This document shows, one piece after another, positions 1-25,612 of a stretch of DNA of 64,000 bases. A program made the position numbers and the translations under genes. The stretch's first letter is position 1, and every line of letters begins with the position of its first letter. The notes under the pieces were generated by a model that did no database searches, was not told the DNA's origin, and worked only from the letters and a program-made list of their open reading frames with translations. The stretch comes from Triplophysa rosa (lineage: Eukaryota; Chordata; Actinopteri; Cypriniformes; Nemacheilidae), in contig NC_079895.1 of the NCBI RefSeq assembly GCF_024868665.1, positions 22,335,248-22,399,247 of the forward strand. Reading direction: 5' to 3'.

Positions 1-671
1 GCGCACTTTTACAAAGATAGTGGATGCGGCTTTATCCCCTCTGAGAGCGAGCGGTATGCGCATTCTGAATTATTTGGACGATTGGCTAGTTTTGGCCCAC
101 TCGTAAGAGATGCTCGATGCCCATGTATGCAGGCTCCTTTCGCACATGAAAGCGTTGGGGGCTGTGTGTGAACAGACAGAAGAGCGTGCTTCTCCCCAGC
201 TGGTCGATCGTGTATTTGGGAGTGTGCTTAGACTCGATCACCATGCGCGCTCATCTGAGCCCAGAGCGCGTTCAACGTATCACGTCGACCTTGAGCCTTT
301 TCAGTCTGGGACGTCTCGTCTCGCTAAAAGTGTTTCAGAGGCTTCTGGGGCTGATGGCGTCAGCAACCGCAGTGTGCCACCTCGGTTTGTTGTTCATGCG
401 TCCCCTCCAGCTCTGGCTGAGGTCCCGCGTGCCGAGAAATGCTTGGTTAGCGGGGCACGTGAGAGTCGCGGTAACACGCGGATGTCTAAACACCCTGAAG
501 CCTTGGAGCAACCCTGACATGTATCGCCGCGGCATCCAGTTGGGTCCTATCACAGGGCAGAAAGTGGTTACGACAGACAGAGCGCTTGCGCGGTATCCAA
601 TGGGCTTGATACTCGTGCTCGAGGCTACGCCCTGTGGATTAAGGGGGAGTTTTTTTCTCCTTTTCTCCTGA
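1..671 (+). pseudogene. DIRS-type retrotransposon reverse transcriptase, broken
   Basis: The plus strand encodes a reverse-transcriptase core with the catalytic box YLDDWL at about 79-96, followed after a frame change near 165 by a conserved stretch (YLGVCLDS, then MRAHLSPERVQ) running to about 670. The lineage call rests on resemblance to fish DIRS/Ngaro polyproteins recalled from the family, not on a search. The frame is broken by a stop (TAA) at about 107-109 just after the catalytic box and by a frameshift near 160-170, so the copy is dead. Its 5' part lies outside the window. The repeat structure immediately downstream (732-1108) fits the unusual ends of DIRS elements and supports the assignment. 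Confidence 0.72.
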
Positions 672-731
672 TCATGCGGGGGGGGCGCTAGTTTACACTC
701 TTTGCTGCTCTCACGGCGTGATTTTATTCGG

Positions 732-1108
732 TTCCCCTAGCGTTTCACGCAATGTAGAGAGACCTCTCTCGAAAGGGAACGTCTCCAGTTACTGTCGTAA
801 CCTCGGTTCCCTGAGAGGAGGGAACGAGACATTGCGTAAACCGGCCTTGCTCGCGTGCTCAGATCGTCGTGCTGTATGTTTCAGTCGTAAGAGTCTGAGG
901 AATGCGGTCCAGATGGCGAGTTATATAGGGGTGGCGCCACGCCCCTAAGCGCTGTCTTGACCGGCATTGGCCAGTTACATTTTATTTTCACTGGCGTTAT
1001 TCAATAAGGATTCAGTAAAGGTTGGAGAAGGGGATTCCCCTAGCGTTTCACGCAATGTCTCGTTCCCTCCTCTCAGGGAACCGAGGTTACGACAGTAACC
1101 GGAGACGT
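732..1108. repeat. Split direct and inverted repeats, DIRS-type end
   Basis: A 23-bp block beginning TTCCCCTAGCG occurs twice in the same orientation, at 732-754 and 1035-1057. A 59-bp block at 779-837 recurs as its reverse complement at 1050-1108 with one mismatch seen. Direct plus inverted repeats of this kind are characteristic of DIRS retrotransposons, which lack long terminal repeats and use a tyrosine recombinase. The association with the reverse-transcriptase remnant just upstream is inference. Confidence 0.65.
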
Positions 1109-2931
1109 TTTTAAATGCCAATGTTAATTAATCCGCTAACGTGAGCTGCTGCATAACGTGATATGCAACATAAAGTAAGTCAAAAAAAAAACAGCGCTGT
1201 TCCGATCAGAGAAGCGATGAAGTGAGTCGTAATGTATATTAAAAGATCGAATGACATGCTAAAAAACAAGTATGTGATTTGCATGATTGAAGAAATGTAA
1301 TAACGTTTATGTAATATGTCTTGAACACGCCCTTCACTGAACGAACGAGTCAATTGAGTCAAAATGAGACTGAATGAACTGAATATTCTCTGTGTTACAA
1401 CAATGCATATCCAGTAGTTACTCAACTTTTCTGAAAAATAAAGGTAATGACCAGGTTTAATTTAATTCCAAGTTAAAGTAAATTATGTCGAAACAGTTAA
1501 ATCTTTGTATGGAACATTTAATTACACCAATTAAATGAGTTAATCCAGATAGATTTTAGTAGACTAATATAATGTAGATTTCGTCGACTAAAAATAGACT
1601 AAAACTATGATAAATTGGGATGACGAAAACTAAATTGCATTTTAGTCAAAAGACTAGGACTAAAACTAAATCAAAATTTGCTGTCAAAATTGACACTGAT
1701 CTTAATTCTAATTTCAGTTAAGCCTTAAAATGTTAAAATTCTTTATTAAATTGTATATGCAACAAAATAAGTTACTGAAAATGTTAATATTTTGAAAATA
1801 AATGTTATTTGAATTTCAGTTTCATTTTTGAATTTTGTTCAAAATATCGAGATGTGTATCGTATCGTGAACCCAGCATCGAGATACGTGCCGAATCGTGA
1901 GTTGAGTGTATCGTTACATCCCTATTTAATGGTGTTCTATATGTTCCCATTAACCAAATACCCATCCCCCAACACATCCCCAGCAGACCATTACAGTTTC
2001 CATTATAACCATTAAAATAATTATAATTTCTGTGATGGTTTCTATTGTTTTAAAAGGATTCTCACACATTACCTGTAGTGAAGTTCAGATGCGTTTCCTG
2101 TACACAATTTCTCTTAATCTTTAAACAGAGTTGTACTGCGGTCGGGGAGTAGTCTGTATCTGTGAGTGTAGGAGGAGTTTGAGTTAATGTGAAAGTACTT
2201 GTTACGTCCTCTTAATGTTTTAAAACAGCACCATAGACGTGTAATCCACAAAACAAAGTGAAATTATGTTTGTAATGCTTACCGAGTTTTGATCACACCT
2301 CGTGTAAATTGACTGTTAAATAATGCACTTCTTAAAGTATATGTCAACAGTGCTGAGGAGATCCTGGGACACAACTAATCCTCCATGATAAAGAAGACGC
2401 ACGTGCACTCTGCAGTCGACTCACGATTTCCCGAATTCTTAGTAGCACTCACTCAACAACAAGCACAAAGGTAAAATGCGTAACGAGGCGGACAATACAT
2501 ACGTTCGCTGTAAATCTCACTTGTTTCAACTATTAACGTTACCTCTGTATTTCAATGGATGCACTTTAGCGCCTTGTAAATATGATTTTTTTCTGGTAAA
2601 TTTGTTTTACAGTGTAGGGGCGGAGTCGCAGACCGCAGACGCTTTTGTCACGTGATGCATGCTACTTTCACAGCGTAGTTCCGGATTGACCAATGCATGC
2701 GATTTAAGATTAGTACATTGATTTTGATCATTATTTTACAGAGATTTCTGGGGGGGGGGTTATCTGAAACACCAATCCTCGGAATTGTTATAAAACTATT
2801 TTTAGTGGAAAAAATACCGTGATTTGGGCCGCGAGCGCCCCTTCGAGGAAGCAGCGAGATAGCGGGCTTCTTGTTCCGCTTTCTGTGACTCTTCTGTCAC
2901 AACCATGGTCACAAGACTCACGGCACTCGCT
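1109..2931. other. No gene seen; AT-rich repeat debris
   Basis: No convincing exon was found. About 1550-1690 repeats short motifs of the AGACTAAAACT kind, common in fish repeats. About 1845-1924 reads as the right end of a hAT-like element in which CGTATCG motifs finish with ACATCCCTA at 1924; no matching left end was identified. The remainder is AT-rich and unassigned, with a more GC-rich patch at about 2620-2925. Confidence 0.5.
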
Positions 2932-2935
2932 TTAA

Positions 2936-3331
2936 AGCAATAGTTCACCCAAAAATGAAAATTCTTCAGATTTTTTTAGCTCTATGCCATACTAGATGTA
3001 AGTTATGACTTCTTCAGTTGTACACAAACGAATAGGGCTGCACCACCGTAATGATTATTTGCAATTTATCGTTTGCAGAATATAAGTTTTTGTTTACATA
3101 ATATATGTGGGTGTACTGTGTATAATAATTATGTTGTGTATATACACACACACACACACATGCATTTATAATTTTAAGGAAAAAAATATATGAAATGTTT
3201 ATATTTATATATAATACAAATTATTTCTTAAATATAGAGTCATGTGTGTTATATTCATAATTATTAAACAAAAAACACCCACATGTAAAAAACATATAGT
3301 ATTCTGCAAACGATTAGTTGCAACTAATCTA
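2936..3331. mobile_element. Partial TTAA-flanked MITE interrupted by a hAT-like MITE
   Basis: TTAA at 2932-2935 is followed by AGCAATAGTTCACCC, the left end of the palindromic repeat family seen also at 5873, 9837 and 44592. At 3033 a second element starts with TAGGGCTGCACC. Its inner arm (about 3050-3084) recurs inverted at about 3297-3331, sharing TCGTTTGCAGAATA. The outermost 18 bp of the right end and any target duplication are missing. A CA microsatellite lies at about 3143-3161. Confidence 0.5.
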
Positions 3332-5163
3332 AGCAGACATGGTTCTCAAAATGTTGAAGCTCGAAAAAGCACATCCATCCATCTTTAAAATAATCCAAAT
3401 GGCTAAATTAGGTGTCTTCTGAATGGCTAAAAACATTTATTAACCCAAAAAAAACCAGGAACATAAAAAAGCTGGCATGCCGTTTAATCTATTACATATT
3501 TTTATTATTTAAAATCTGGATGTTAGGAGGAAAAGGGGCATTTTTTTACAGCATTAGAAACAAACCCCCCCAAAAAAACGAAATAATAAAACGGACAAAT
3601 ACAATAGGTTTCTAGCGCTTCTCGCTCGAACCATAAAAACAGGGATAGTAAAAGACCAACAGGACAGCATGCTTTTACAACACCGTGCTTTAGCATGTAC
3701 AATAAAATACAAATCTTACATGAAAACATAAACGAGCGATTAAAAACTATAATTAAATGTAAACTTTTCACATCTGTACATGTGAAACTTAGAATGATGA
3801 AATCTTAAAAACAATAATTTAAAGGCTAGTTTTCATGCAGATCTCTGAATTTTAAACTATTACAAGTGTTATTTTAAAATGTGTCCTGCATTATGCAAGC
3901 AGGGGCTAAGACACATGCTCTTATCTTTAAATTTGCAGTTGTAAGCTTATGTTGCAAGTCCAAACCAGGTACTACCATTTGTTCATCTGTGCAGAAAAAG
4001 GCTGATACAATCTGCATGTTTGTTGTTGTGCAGACATTATGCCATTATATATAGAGCTAGCATTCACAGAATCTTTGTTCATTTTATTATCACGTTCTAT
4101 AATGCAAGAGAAACATCATGGTTTTCTTAAGATAACTATTACAATAAAATAAATAGTCTGAGCGTATCCCAAACAAAACAGTGCAGGATATTCTTCACAT
4201 TTTAAGACCACTTTTACCAGTGTTCCTTGATAAATCAGTACTGACATGAATAACATATTTACATGTCAACTCCTACAAAGAAACTCTGTACTATGAAAAC
4301 ATATACAAACAATCAATAAACATCGTATAGTGTCTTCTCACACATCTTCATAAAAAGTGAATGTATATTCACACTGTATGCTCACTGTACAAAGACAAGC
4401 TGTGCTTGGCAACAGTATGAGAAAGCTTTTCCTTTTAAACTCTATAACCCGTACAACACAAACCAGGAACTATGCTGTCAACAGGGTAAAGCACTTACAT
4501 TTTTAACCTTGTTGTCTTATGGTCAATAAATAAAACAAACTCTGGCACGTCACAAGCGGTCATAGAAATATCTACCTATTTATCTTGACATTGGGGGCGT
4601 TTGCAATAGTGAACTCTCTTAAGGCAGTTAGTATTGTGTGCACTTTAAATGGAATGAATATAAACAATGGTTTTATGTTTATATTTGATGCATATCTTGT
4701 TTTTCATACAAATGTGAAAACTGACTCCGGGAACAAATCGTCTACTCTACACATTACCTATAACCTACTGAACTTTGCAAGTACTCTACAGAATGATAAA
4801 ACACAGCTTTGCTTCAGTTCTGATATTTCTGACCTTTGTAGTATGTACAAAGACCAAGCATGAGAAGATACTTAAAATGTACACATTAGCAAAATCTGAA
4901 TGGAATGGATTGGATGCTTTGGAATTATTTGGACTATGACAGTCCAGCAACAACAAAACTATCTGTATACATTAAAGTGTCTCCCCCCCTTGGGACTAAG
5001 AAAATATTAAGATGTTGGAAATATACATTGTCATCTGCATGATAACTAGAGCTGACTGTGCATAATGAAATGTTTCTTCAGATATGTGGTAATAAAGCAA
5101 AACAGATAGAGAGAAACATGCAGTTCTGGTCACGTGGACTAGAACAGCTGACTGCACATCAAA
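3332..5163 (-). other. inpp4a: Probable inpp4a 3' untranslated region
   Basis: No coding exon is seen below the inpp4a stop codon at 5164-5166. On the minus strand AATAAA signals occur at 4083-4088 and 3436-3441, which would give 3' untranslated regions of about 1.1 or 1.7 kb. The stretch contains no recognised transposon end, which fits retained transcript sequence. The extent is inferred; no transcript evidence is available. Confidence 0.4.
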
Positions 5164-18327
<13,164 letters not shown>

Positions 18328-19150
18328 CTTGACTCCTGGTTCTTTAGAGCCTTATGAAAGTCTCTCTCACACCCTCAAATTACGTTGCTGGTAAATTCGT
18401 CAAGTTTATGCAGAATCTAAAAGCCTGAGGCCGAAACGGACAAAAAGGATGAGCGGTTAACGTGAGACAACCAAAGAATGAGACAAACTACAGGAAAGGA
18501 AAACATTTACATTAAATGAAATAAACAATAACATAACTGAAAAAACAATTATACAAACAATATAAAGAAATAAATTCAATATAACTTGAAATTCGTTATG
18601 TTTTTTAAATGCATTCAAGGCAGTAAGTGATAAAATGATCATCAATTCATACTGTAAGTTTCCTCCTCTGTGTTGTGCTTAGACATAAATTCCAAATATG
18701 AGCACGAGTTAAAATTCAAAACAACTACAAGTTTAGATTTTGCATTACATAAATAAAAAAAAAACATTATAAAAACTCACCCATCCCAAAGACACATAAT
18801 CTAAAGCACAATTCACTTGAACTCATTTCTGTACAGAAAACCTAATGCAGCAAACGTGAATGAAAATGGACTCAAACCAGCCCTAAATAAAACAAGCACA
18901 ATGTGAGCCTGACACAGAGAGAGCAAACAGGATGAATGAAAATGCAAATATACTGCATGTCCATCCCACGTGGTCAGTAGTGGTTGGAAAATGTTTGGCT
19001 TTGGTGAGTGGAGCAGCAGGTAGTGGGCAGCAGTTTGGGGCTGAAGGGGTGGATGGCTGACTCAGCCTCCGGCAAACACAACCTGCCACCTACTACCAGC
19101 CATCCATCTGCCTGTTATAGTCCACCACAAAGCTCAGGAATAGATCATAT
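18328..19150. other. Upstream region of inpp4a, no coding signal
   Basis: AT-rich sequence upstream of the inpp4a start codon (ATG at 18327 on the minus strand). A short 5' leader with TTTAGAGCC precedes the start. No TATA box or CpG-rich promoter core could be assigned with confidence; a noncoding first exon may lie further out. Confidence 0.35.
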
Positions 19151-20332
19151 TAGAGGTGCACCGATTGACCGGTCAGAGACCGGAATCGGCTGGTTTTTCG
19201 TATGATCAGCCGGACCGGTGACCAGCCGGTCAGTCTCACGTCTCGACTCCAAGCCGATCTTCTGTTGCCCGTGACGCGGGCAAGAACGTCACAGCCGTCA
19301 GTACACTCAAAGCCGCAAGTAAACATGCGCACGCACAGCCTGTCTTTCACGGCTCGTTTATACTCGCATGTGGGTCCACCGGACCGCGAGTCTCTGCTGA
19401 CTGACGCGCATCTCTCATATCCGCTGACTGCACGCGCGTGCACACGCATCATGTACTGTACAGACAAAAAAGGTGCACTGTAGTTCATCTCTCGCTGCTC
19501 CGTCTGCATGGGGTATGTATGCTAACAGTGATGCTAAGCTCTGACACATGCTAAACTCATGTTGAAGTCGTTCACTCTGTGTAAAACAAACGTAAATTCC
19601 ATTCAACCTGACTGCTTGTCTTACGTTAAAACAGTGGTCATTTCACCTAGGTAAAATGACATTCAGCACGACTTCTACTTGTTTTTAAAAATCCAAAATA
19701 TAAAAAAATGAATAAATCAACCAATATATGTGATATTTATCTGATTGAGTTCTTTACTAACACAAAAAACTGCAAATACATATACATCTTTAGAGTAGAA
19801 TTCACTCATAAGATTTTAAACTTTTTTATTGAAGTTGCAGCAAAAATCAACCCACTTACAGACCCAAGATAAAGACAATTTATTTTACATTTCAGAAAAA
19901 ATGAAATAAAGCAATGATAGTTTCAAAAACAGAAACAGACAAGAATAAAGTTGAAGTATTTTATTGTTATCTTAGACTTTTGTGAGAGGAGTACAAAAAT
20001 GAAAAAGGTAAATTAAGTGACATGTTTACTTATATTTTATTATTTGTACTTCTTTTCAGTCACAGAGTTCTTCAATTTAAGAGTCGTTCGGAAAAGAGAA
20101 GATTCTGTAATTTAATGCAGCTTGGAGAACTGCATTTAGGGAAATTTTGGGAAATTGTAAAGTTCAATCATTTATGTAATGAAAATAAAAAAAAGTGCAT
20201 TGATGAAAACTTAATATGGTTTTATATACAGTATACTGTCAATTATAGTTTGTGGATAGAAAACTGGAATCGGCAGGTTTCACTTATAATAAAATCGGAA
20301 TCGGCAAAGAAAATTGCAATCGGTGCATCGAA
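19151..20332. mobile_element. hAT-like nonautonomous element
   Basis: The left end TAGAGGTGCACCGATTG and the right end read on the minus strand (CGATGCACCGATTGCAA) are inverted matches sharing GCACCGATTG, an end type common in fish hAT repeats. Internal GAATCGGC-type motifs recur near both ends. No clean 8-bp duplication could be identified, so the borders are approximate and the element is old. Reading frames inside (for example 20022-20414) show no recognised domain. Confidence 0.6.
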
Positions 20333-21394
20333 CAACATGTTTACCATAATGTGTTCACAGCAATCAAGAATAGGAGGTCATAAACTGTGGCAGCAGGTTT
20401 TGCTGCATTCATAATAAACCCTACAATTACTGCATTGACATTTCACGCACTTTGACATCTTCATGCCAAATACTTTATGAATAACATCATTATTTGTATT
20501 TTCCAACATTTTACATTGATAACAGCTAGTTAAATCCATACGACTCTGGGGGGGTGGTTAATAAATGTCTTCTGAAGTGAACGAATACATTTGTAAGAGA
20601 AAACAATTAATATATAGAGGTTATGAAGCGATCGTGGAGTATAAACACAACAATCTCTTAAAGATGCGGTAACATGCTATGTCATGGATTCTGACTTCTT
20701 TATACTGTTAAACGTGCTGGCTTCTCATGCTTAACATGGTCAACTTGTTAAAAAACGAGTTGGACGTATGACGTAGTATTTCTGTGCTTGATACACTCCC
20801 CCAGCTCTCCAACTTGCTTTGGAAAGTTTCGTAACAGGGATCCTATTCCTTTTATTGGGCAATTCTCCCGGGAAAGCTCGGCAAGGCGAAAGAAATAGCC
20901 TGCCCACGCGCCAACCGATGAGCGATAGTAAGACCCGCCTACCATCAAGATTGGCTGAACTGCATCAAGATTGGCTGCGCTGTGGGCCTGCAGCTGCAGC
21001 TCGTTACTCTTGCAATAGAGAGAAGTCAGTGCTTTGTTTGTTCAGGGCATTTCATATAATGCTGGATTTGGAGATCATTTGAAACAGATAGACGGCGAGG
21101 TCCCAGTGCTAAAAGATGCCGGACATGAACCGCACGCGGTAAGTGAAACTAAGTCAACTAAGGCAATCGGCATGTACGTGCATAATGTAAAAAACATGAA
21201 GGGATTAATGCGATAATATAATGTTATTTTGTGCTCATGCTCTAGTTCCGTCCCCCTGCCTGCCTCCAGCAGCTCGTGTTTTTCCGGAAATGATCATACA
21301 GCTGTATCTCTCTTTGATAAATGTGATCAAACTAAATACTCTTCGAAGTCATGACGTATGCAATACTACTGTATAGGTACTCAAGATTAATATG
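20333..21394. other. No gene seen
   Basis: Intergenic sequence between two hAT elements. Short open frames exist near 20748-21216 but show no domain, conserved motif or convincing splice pattern. A moderately GC-rich patch at 20800-21020 is unexplained. Confidence 0.4.
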
Positions 21395-21819
21395 TAGGGG
21401 TGTGACGAGACACTTATCCCACGCGACGAGACGAGACACGAGACTGAGTTCACGAGAGTGAGACGAGATTTTTAGACTTTTTTAAAGAAATCCTCAATGA
21501 TGAAATATATTGGGGGAAAAGTATTTTATTCACCTTAAAATGTAGGCATTATAAAATCATCTTGTACTTTATTAACAAAATTGAACTTCTATTTTAATGA
21601 ATTATATTATGCAGTAATAAACAATATGTAAACACTGCAAAATATTTTGTCACAAACTCAAGTGACTGGCAGTAATTGCACAAAAATGATGCTTTGTTTT
21701 CTTAACAGGTGTGGCTTTTATTAAAGAGCTGTGGTTGTTTTCTCTATTAACATTTTGCATAGTGCTCGTGTTAGCAGATCATGTCACACTGTCAATCCTC
21801 CTTCCTCCACTGACTGAAC

Positions 21820-23755
21820 TAGGGCTGCAGCTATCGATTCTTTTACTAATCGAGTATTCTACTGATTTTCCATCGATTAATCGGGTATTCGGATAATAAG
21901 TACTTTTTCTTTATTAAAAAGCAATACTAAATATACAAGAGAAAATAAGACAGGTCTCTTAAAATGAGTAAAACAACTAATTTGTTTCCTTTTTAGAACA
22001 ATTAGTTTTTATTGCTGAAATAGCATACATTAATATCTGTGAAAACTAAACCCATTTAGTACATTCCATTGCCATATTAAATTCAAAATGCAATATAATA
22101 CAAATATATAAATAAGAAACATGAATAAAAATGGAAATAATAATTTCAAACAATAGCCTATGACTTTTATTTTGGCAGGTTGTCAGAAGACGCTTATTTT
22201 TTAGTATGTCTGTTTCTTCACTCAAACAATAACATGTTTGTGAAATAAACTCTCAGCGCAACTCTGGAGGTGAAGTTCATGTCCTCATTCAGCGCAGACG
22301 CAGACAAATTTATGAGCATCACGCGTGTAGCACGTTAAACTGTGCAGTTCATTCACTCAGACACGCAGACCAGACAGATGAAATGTGTAAATAACAGGAT
22401 TCGGTGTCCACTAGTCCGCATCTAGTTTGATGGACTCAATGCAGCCGGAAAACAAGTTTCACTCGTAAAATAGACTAAAACTAAGTAAAATATCAGTTCA
22501 CCGTTTCAATAAGCTATTAGGGCTGTGACGGTGGCAGTTTTTTACCACCGCGGTGGTAATAGACAAATCGACCGCGGTGGTGCGGTGGTTGAGAAATATA
22601 TATTATTTATATAAATAATATTTATATTATTATATTTGCGTGTAGCAACCACATGACGAGTGGAAGAGAAATATAGACCTTATTTAAATACTTGAAATTG
22701 TTAAATAATTGAAATATGATATCTGAAATAAATGAGGATGAAACATCCGTCAATGTTTAACGCGCAAATCCATCAGTGAAACGGCACACTACAGCATATA
22801 AAACATTTAAATAAACATCAGTAAATAATGAAAACTTAATTGATATAAGAAAGCTAAATACTAAATAAAAAAGCTCTTGTTGCAGTAACTTCAGTCAGTG
22901 GCGTATTAACCCTTACAGTCCTTAACAATTCCATTTGAAACAAACTGTTTAAACCTACATTGGCTTTCCTATTCAGATTGCCATAAAAACTTTACTTTTT
23001 CCGACTCGTTGATGTGAAACTTACTTGTTGACATTGTCCAGATTAAAATGTGTACAGCTGCACTAAATGCGCGTTCAGAAGATGTGCACAGGAGCGCAAA
23101 TGAAGAGATGTCTCTCCGCAACCGCGGCAAAACCTGCGCGCGCTCCGACACTAAGCAAGCGGGTCATAGCCAGTTTTGATTTTACGTATCTGTTCATTTC
23201 ACAACAAGATCCATTGCAGAAGCCGCAGAATAACCTGGGTTTTGCCGTGCAGGCCTGCGCTCGAACGCACCAACGGACACGTATGCCAATAATTTCTGTT
23301 AATTTAAAATCTTTTAAATAAAACCACCCACAACTGAAAGGCTACAACTAGCAATCGTTATCGCAACTCTCATATTTATTACACCTATATTTGTCAGAGT
23401 GACGTGCACTACCGCCGGTGGCAGTTCACCGTCATGGCACTTTACCACCGCGGTGGTGCGGTTGTTACGGCAACCGTCACAGCCCTATAAGCTATCAGTT
23501 ATTTATCAGCATGAGAAACACGTGTGAGCGTGTGAACATACTAAAATGCGTGTGTCTCACGGTGAATGCATGAGACTGTAACATGAATAGAGTTTAGCGG
23601 GCTGTGCGTCAGTAATAACGGTCCGTGGGGAAACGCAGTGCTCCGTGTGTACTGTAGTTAAATGGATTAAACGAGGCTTCGAGGCAACAAAAATTGCCTC
23701 GATGATTTTTTGTATTCGAATAACTCGAGTTACTCGAGGAATCGTTTCAGCCCTA
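21820..23755. mobile_element. hAT element nested inside 21395-25465
   Basis: Ends TAGGGCTGCAGCTATCGATT and, on the minus strand, TAGGGCTGAAACGATTCC. The 8-bp duplication GACTGAAC is perfect at 21812-21819 and 23756-23763. Both ends carry ATTCGA/TCGAG-type motifs. It contains a further hAT element at 22518-23487; without it the element is about 970 bp. Nonautonomous. Confidence 0.9.
22518..23487. mobile_element. hAT element nested at the third level
   Basis: Ends TAGGGCTGTGACGGTGGCAG and, on the minus strand, TAGGGCTGTGACGGTTGCCG. The 8-bp duplication TAAGCTAT is perfect at 22510-22517 and 23488-23495. Subterminal ACCGCGGTGG palindromes occur at both ends (about 22548-22590 and 23440-23465). 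Length 970 bp, no transposase frame. Confidence 0.9.
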
Positions 23756-24370
23756 GACTGAACCCTCATAGCCTTCAGAGAAACAGTTAAAACTACATAA
23801 ACACATCATGTTTTATGCTTACATTGCACATATGTAAGAGACAGATGATCTGTTTTTAAAGAGGTTTCCCTGTGAATGTATTTAAAATAACGTAATGTGA
23901 ACTTGCAATTGCTATACTATACTTGTGGTACAGTCCGCTGCTGTTCAGAAGCGCGCTCCCAAAGTGCTCCTGGCAACGCGAACTGCTGTAAACACTAGCG
24001 AGGCGCTGCAGATGCAAGAGACGCACGTGAAGGTTGAAACCGTACATCTAGCGCGTTTACATAGAGAAACTGTGGGAAAGTAGCGCAGCGGGATGGACAA
24101 TCACGTCGTCTATATGAATGACAGGTGTCCTGTAGTTCACAGCACGCACATACTTTGTGCCGTTATTAGCGTGTTCTGTACAGTAATGAAAACAGGTCGC
24201 ACCACAACAAAATGTGCACTCACACAAATGCTCCCAAATATCTTTTGAGGTCGCACAGGTTAAATTTAGGGAGCATATGCGACTAAAATGGTCGCAATTT
24301 CGAGCCCAGCACTGAGGCCAATTGCATGAGGATATTGTGTTCTTGCGAGATCCGATTGGTCTCGTGCCAC

Positions 24371-25437
24371 TAGGGATGGGCGATATTATATCGTTTGCGA
24401 TATACCGGTAGAAATTCCCCACACGATAGGAATTAGTCTTCCCGCGATATAAACGATAAATTCTAGTTGATGACGTATTTCTTTGTGAGACCCATTCACA
24501 GCTCATATGTGAAGCGAAAACGGGTATAGCGGAGGGCGGACGTGAAGCTGAGAAAGAGTTTGCACTAAAAGACGAGCTCTAAATCTCGTTTAGGTTGGCA
24601 CTGTAGATGCATCCGAGTTAATGTTTAGTTTCACTTTCGTTTTATTTAATTCGTTTGTTAAGTATTCGTTGATAGTCATAATACGTTACACCACAACATT
24701 TAGTTTGGCTAAAAGTATTTATTTAAACATTCGTTAGATGTTATGCGCGTGTGCGCAAATTGTTTAATATGATTTCTTGCCTATATACAGGATGAATGGA
24801 GCGTCCCGTGCGCAGCTCGCGCCCACATGTGCTTTCATAGCGACACAGCGTGCACAGCACTGCTGCCTGTTTACATACAGTACAAATGCGAGTTTGTATT
24901 ACGTTATTTTAAATATGTTTATGAGCGTATAAAGCATGGATTATTTAATTAGATTTCTTTTATCTGCATTTTTCTGTTCTCTTTCTGTAGCGCGAGTCAT
25001 AGACAGATTCAGTGTATGTTGCTGTGAGAAGAGAAGGTTCACACAGTTCAAGAGAGAGTGATTGACAGCGTGATGCGATCGATCGTTTCCACCCAACAAT
25101 AGAATATATACAATTTTAGGTATGACATGATGTGTTTATTGAGCTTTAGTTCATTTAACTTTTCTTTACTACAACCTTTTGAAGTCGAATCTCACTATTA
25201 TATTTTATATTTACAAAAATACTGTAGGTATATTTTAGGAGCTGTTTGATTTGGGGTAAGTTTTACTTTTTGATAATATTTGTTTTTATGAGGGTCTAGA
25301 CTACATACAGCTACTATCACTTGATGCAAAAAAACAGCGGTGGATGGTGTTATGGATATATCGTCATTTTGATCGTTATCGCAACAAATACCAGGAATTA
25401 TCGTGATAGAGTTTTAGGGCCATATCGCCCATCCCTA
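24371..25437. mobile_element. hAT element nested near the right end of the outer hAT
   Basis: Ends TAGGGATGGGCGATATTATA and, on the minus strand, TAGGGATGGGCGATATGGCC. The duplication is CGTGCCAC at 24363-24370 and CATGCCAC at 25438-25445 (7 of 8 match). Length 1,067 bp, with ATCG/CGATA-rich subterminal zones. No transposase frame. Confidence 0.87.
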
Positions 25438-25473
25438 CATGCCACGAGATCTCGTCACACCCCTATTAATATG

Positions 25474-25612
25474 AGATTGGCAGAAACTGCGTGTTTAACC
25501 CCAAGGTCATGGGTTCGATCCCAGGGGATTGCACATACTCAGATACAATGTATAGTATAATGCAATGTAAGTCGCTTTGGATAAAAGCGTCTGCCGAATG
25601 CATAAATGTAAA
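25474..25612 (+). mobile_element. tRNA-derived SINE with L2-type tail
   Basis: The head contains a B-box-like GGTTCGATCCC at 25512-25522 preceded by an A-box-like TGGCAGAAACTGCG, indicating a tRNA-derived RNA polymerase III promoter. The tail includes TCGCTTTGGATAAAAGCG (from 25572) and TCTGCCGAATGCATAAATG, a 3' tail shared by many fish SINEs. Tail-only copies in the opposite orientation occur near 51843 and 61828. It begins directly after the target duplication of the outer hAT element. Confidence 0.72.

Larger units (their letters stand above)
21395..25465. mobile_element. Outer hAT element containing three others
   Basis: The left end TAGGGGTGTGACGAGAC and the right end read on the minus strand (TAGGGGTGTGACGAGAT) are near-perfect inverted repeats. 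The 8-bp duplication TTAATATG is perfect at 21387-21394 and 25466-25473, as expected of hAT transposition. Of its 4.07 kb, about 3.0 kb is later insertions (21820-23755 and 24371-25437), leaving about 1.07 kb of original element. No transposase frame remains. Confidence 0.9.

Noticed and set aside
3143..3161. CRISPR or other regular array
   Set aside because: It is a plain CA microsatellite; no spaced repeats of array type occur anywhere in the window.
24057..24506. 149-codon minus-strand open frame
   Set aside because: Spans the junction of two hAT elements and shows no domain; treated as chance.
25474..25612. Functional tRNA gene
   Set aside because: Only the B-box region is tRNA-like; no cloverleaf could be formed and the conserved fish SINE tail follows.
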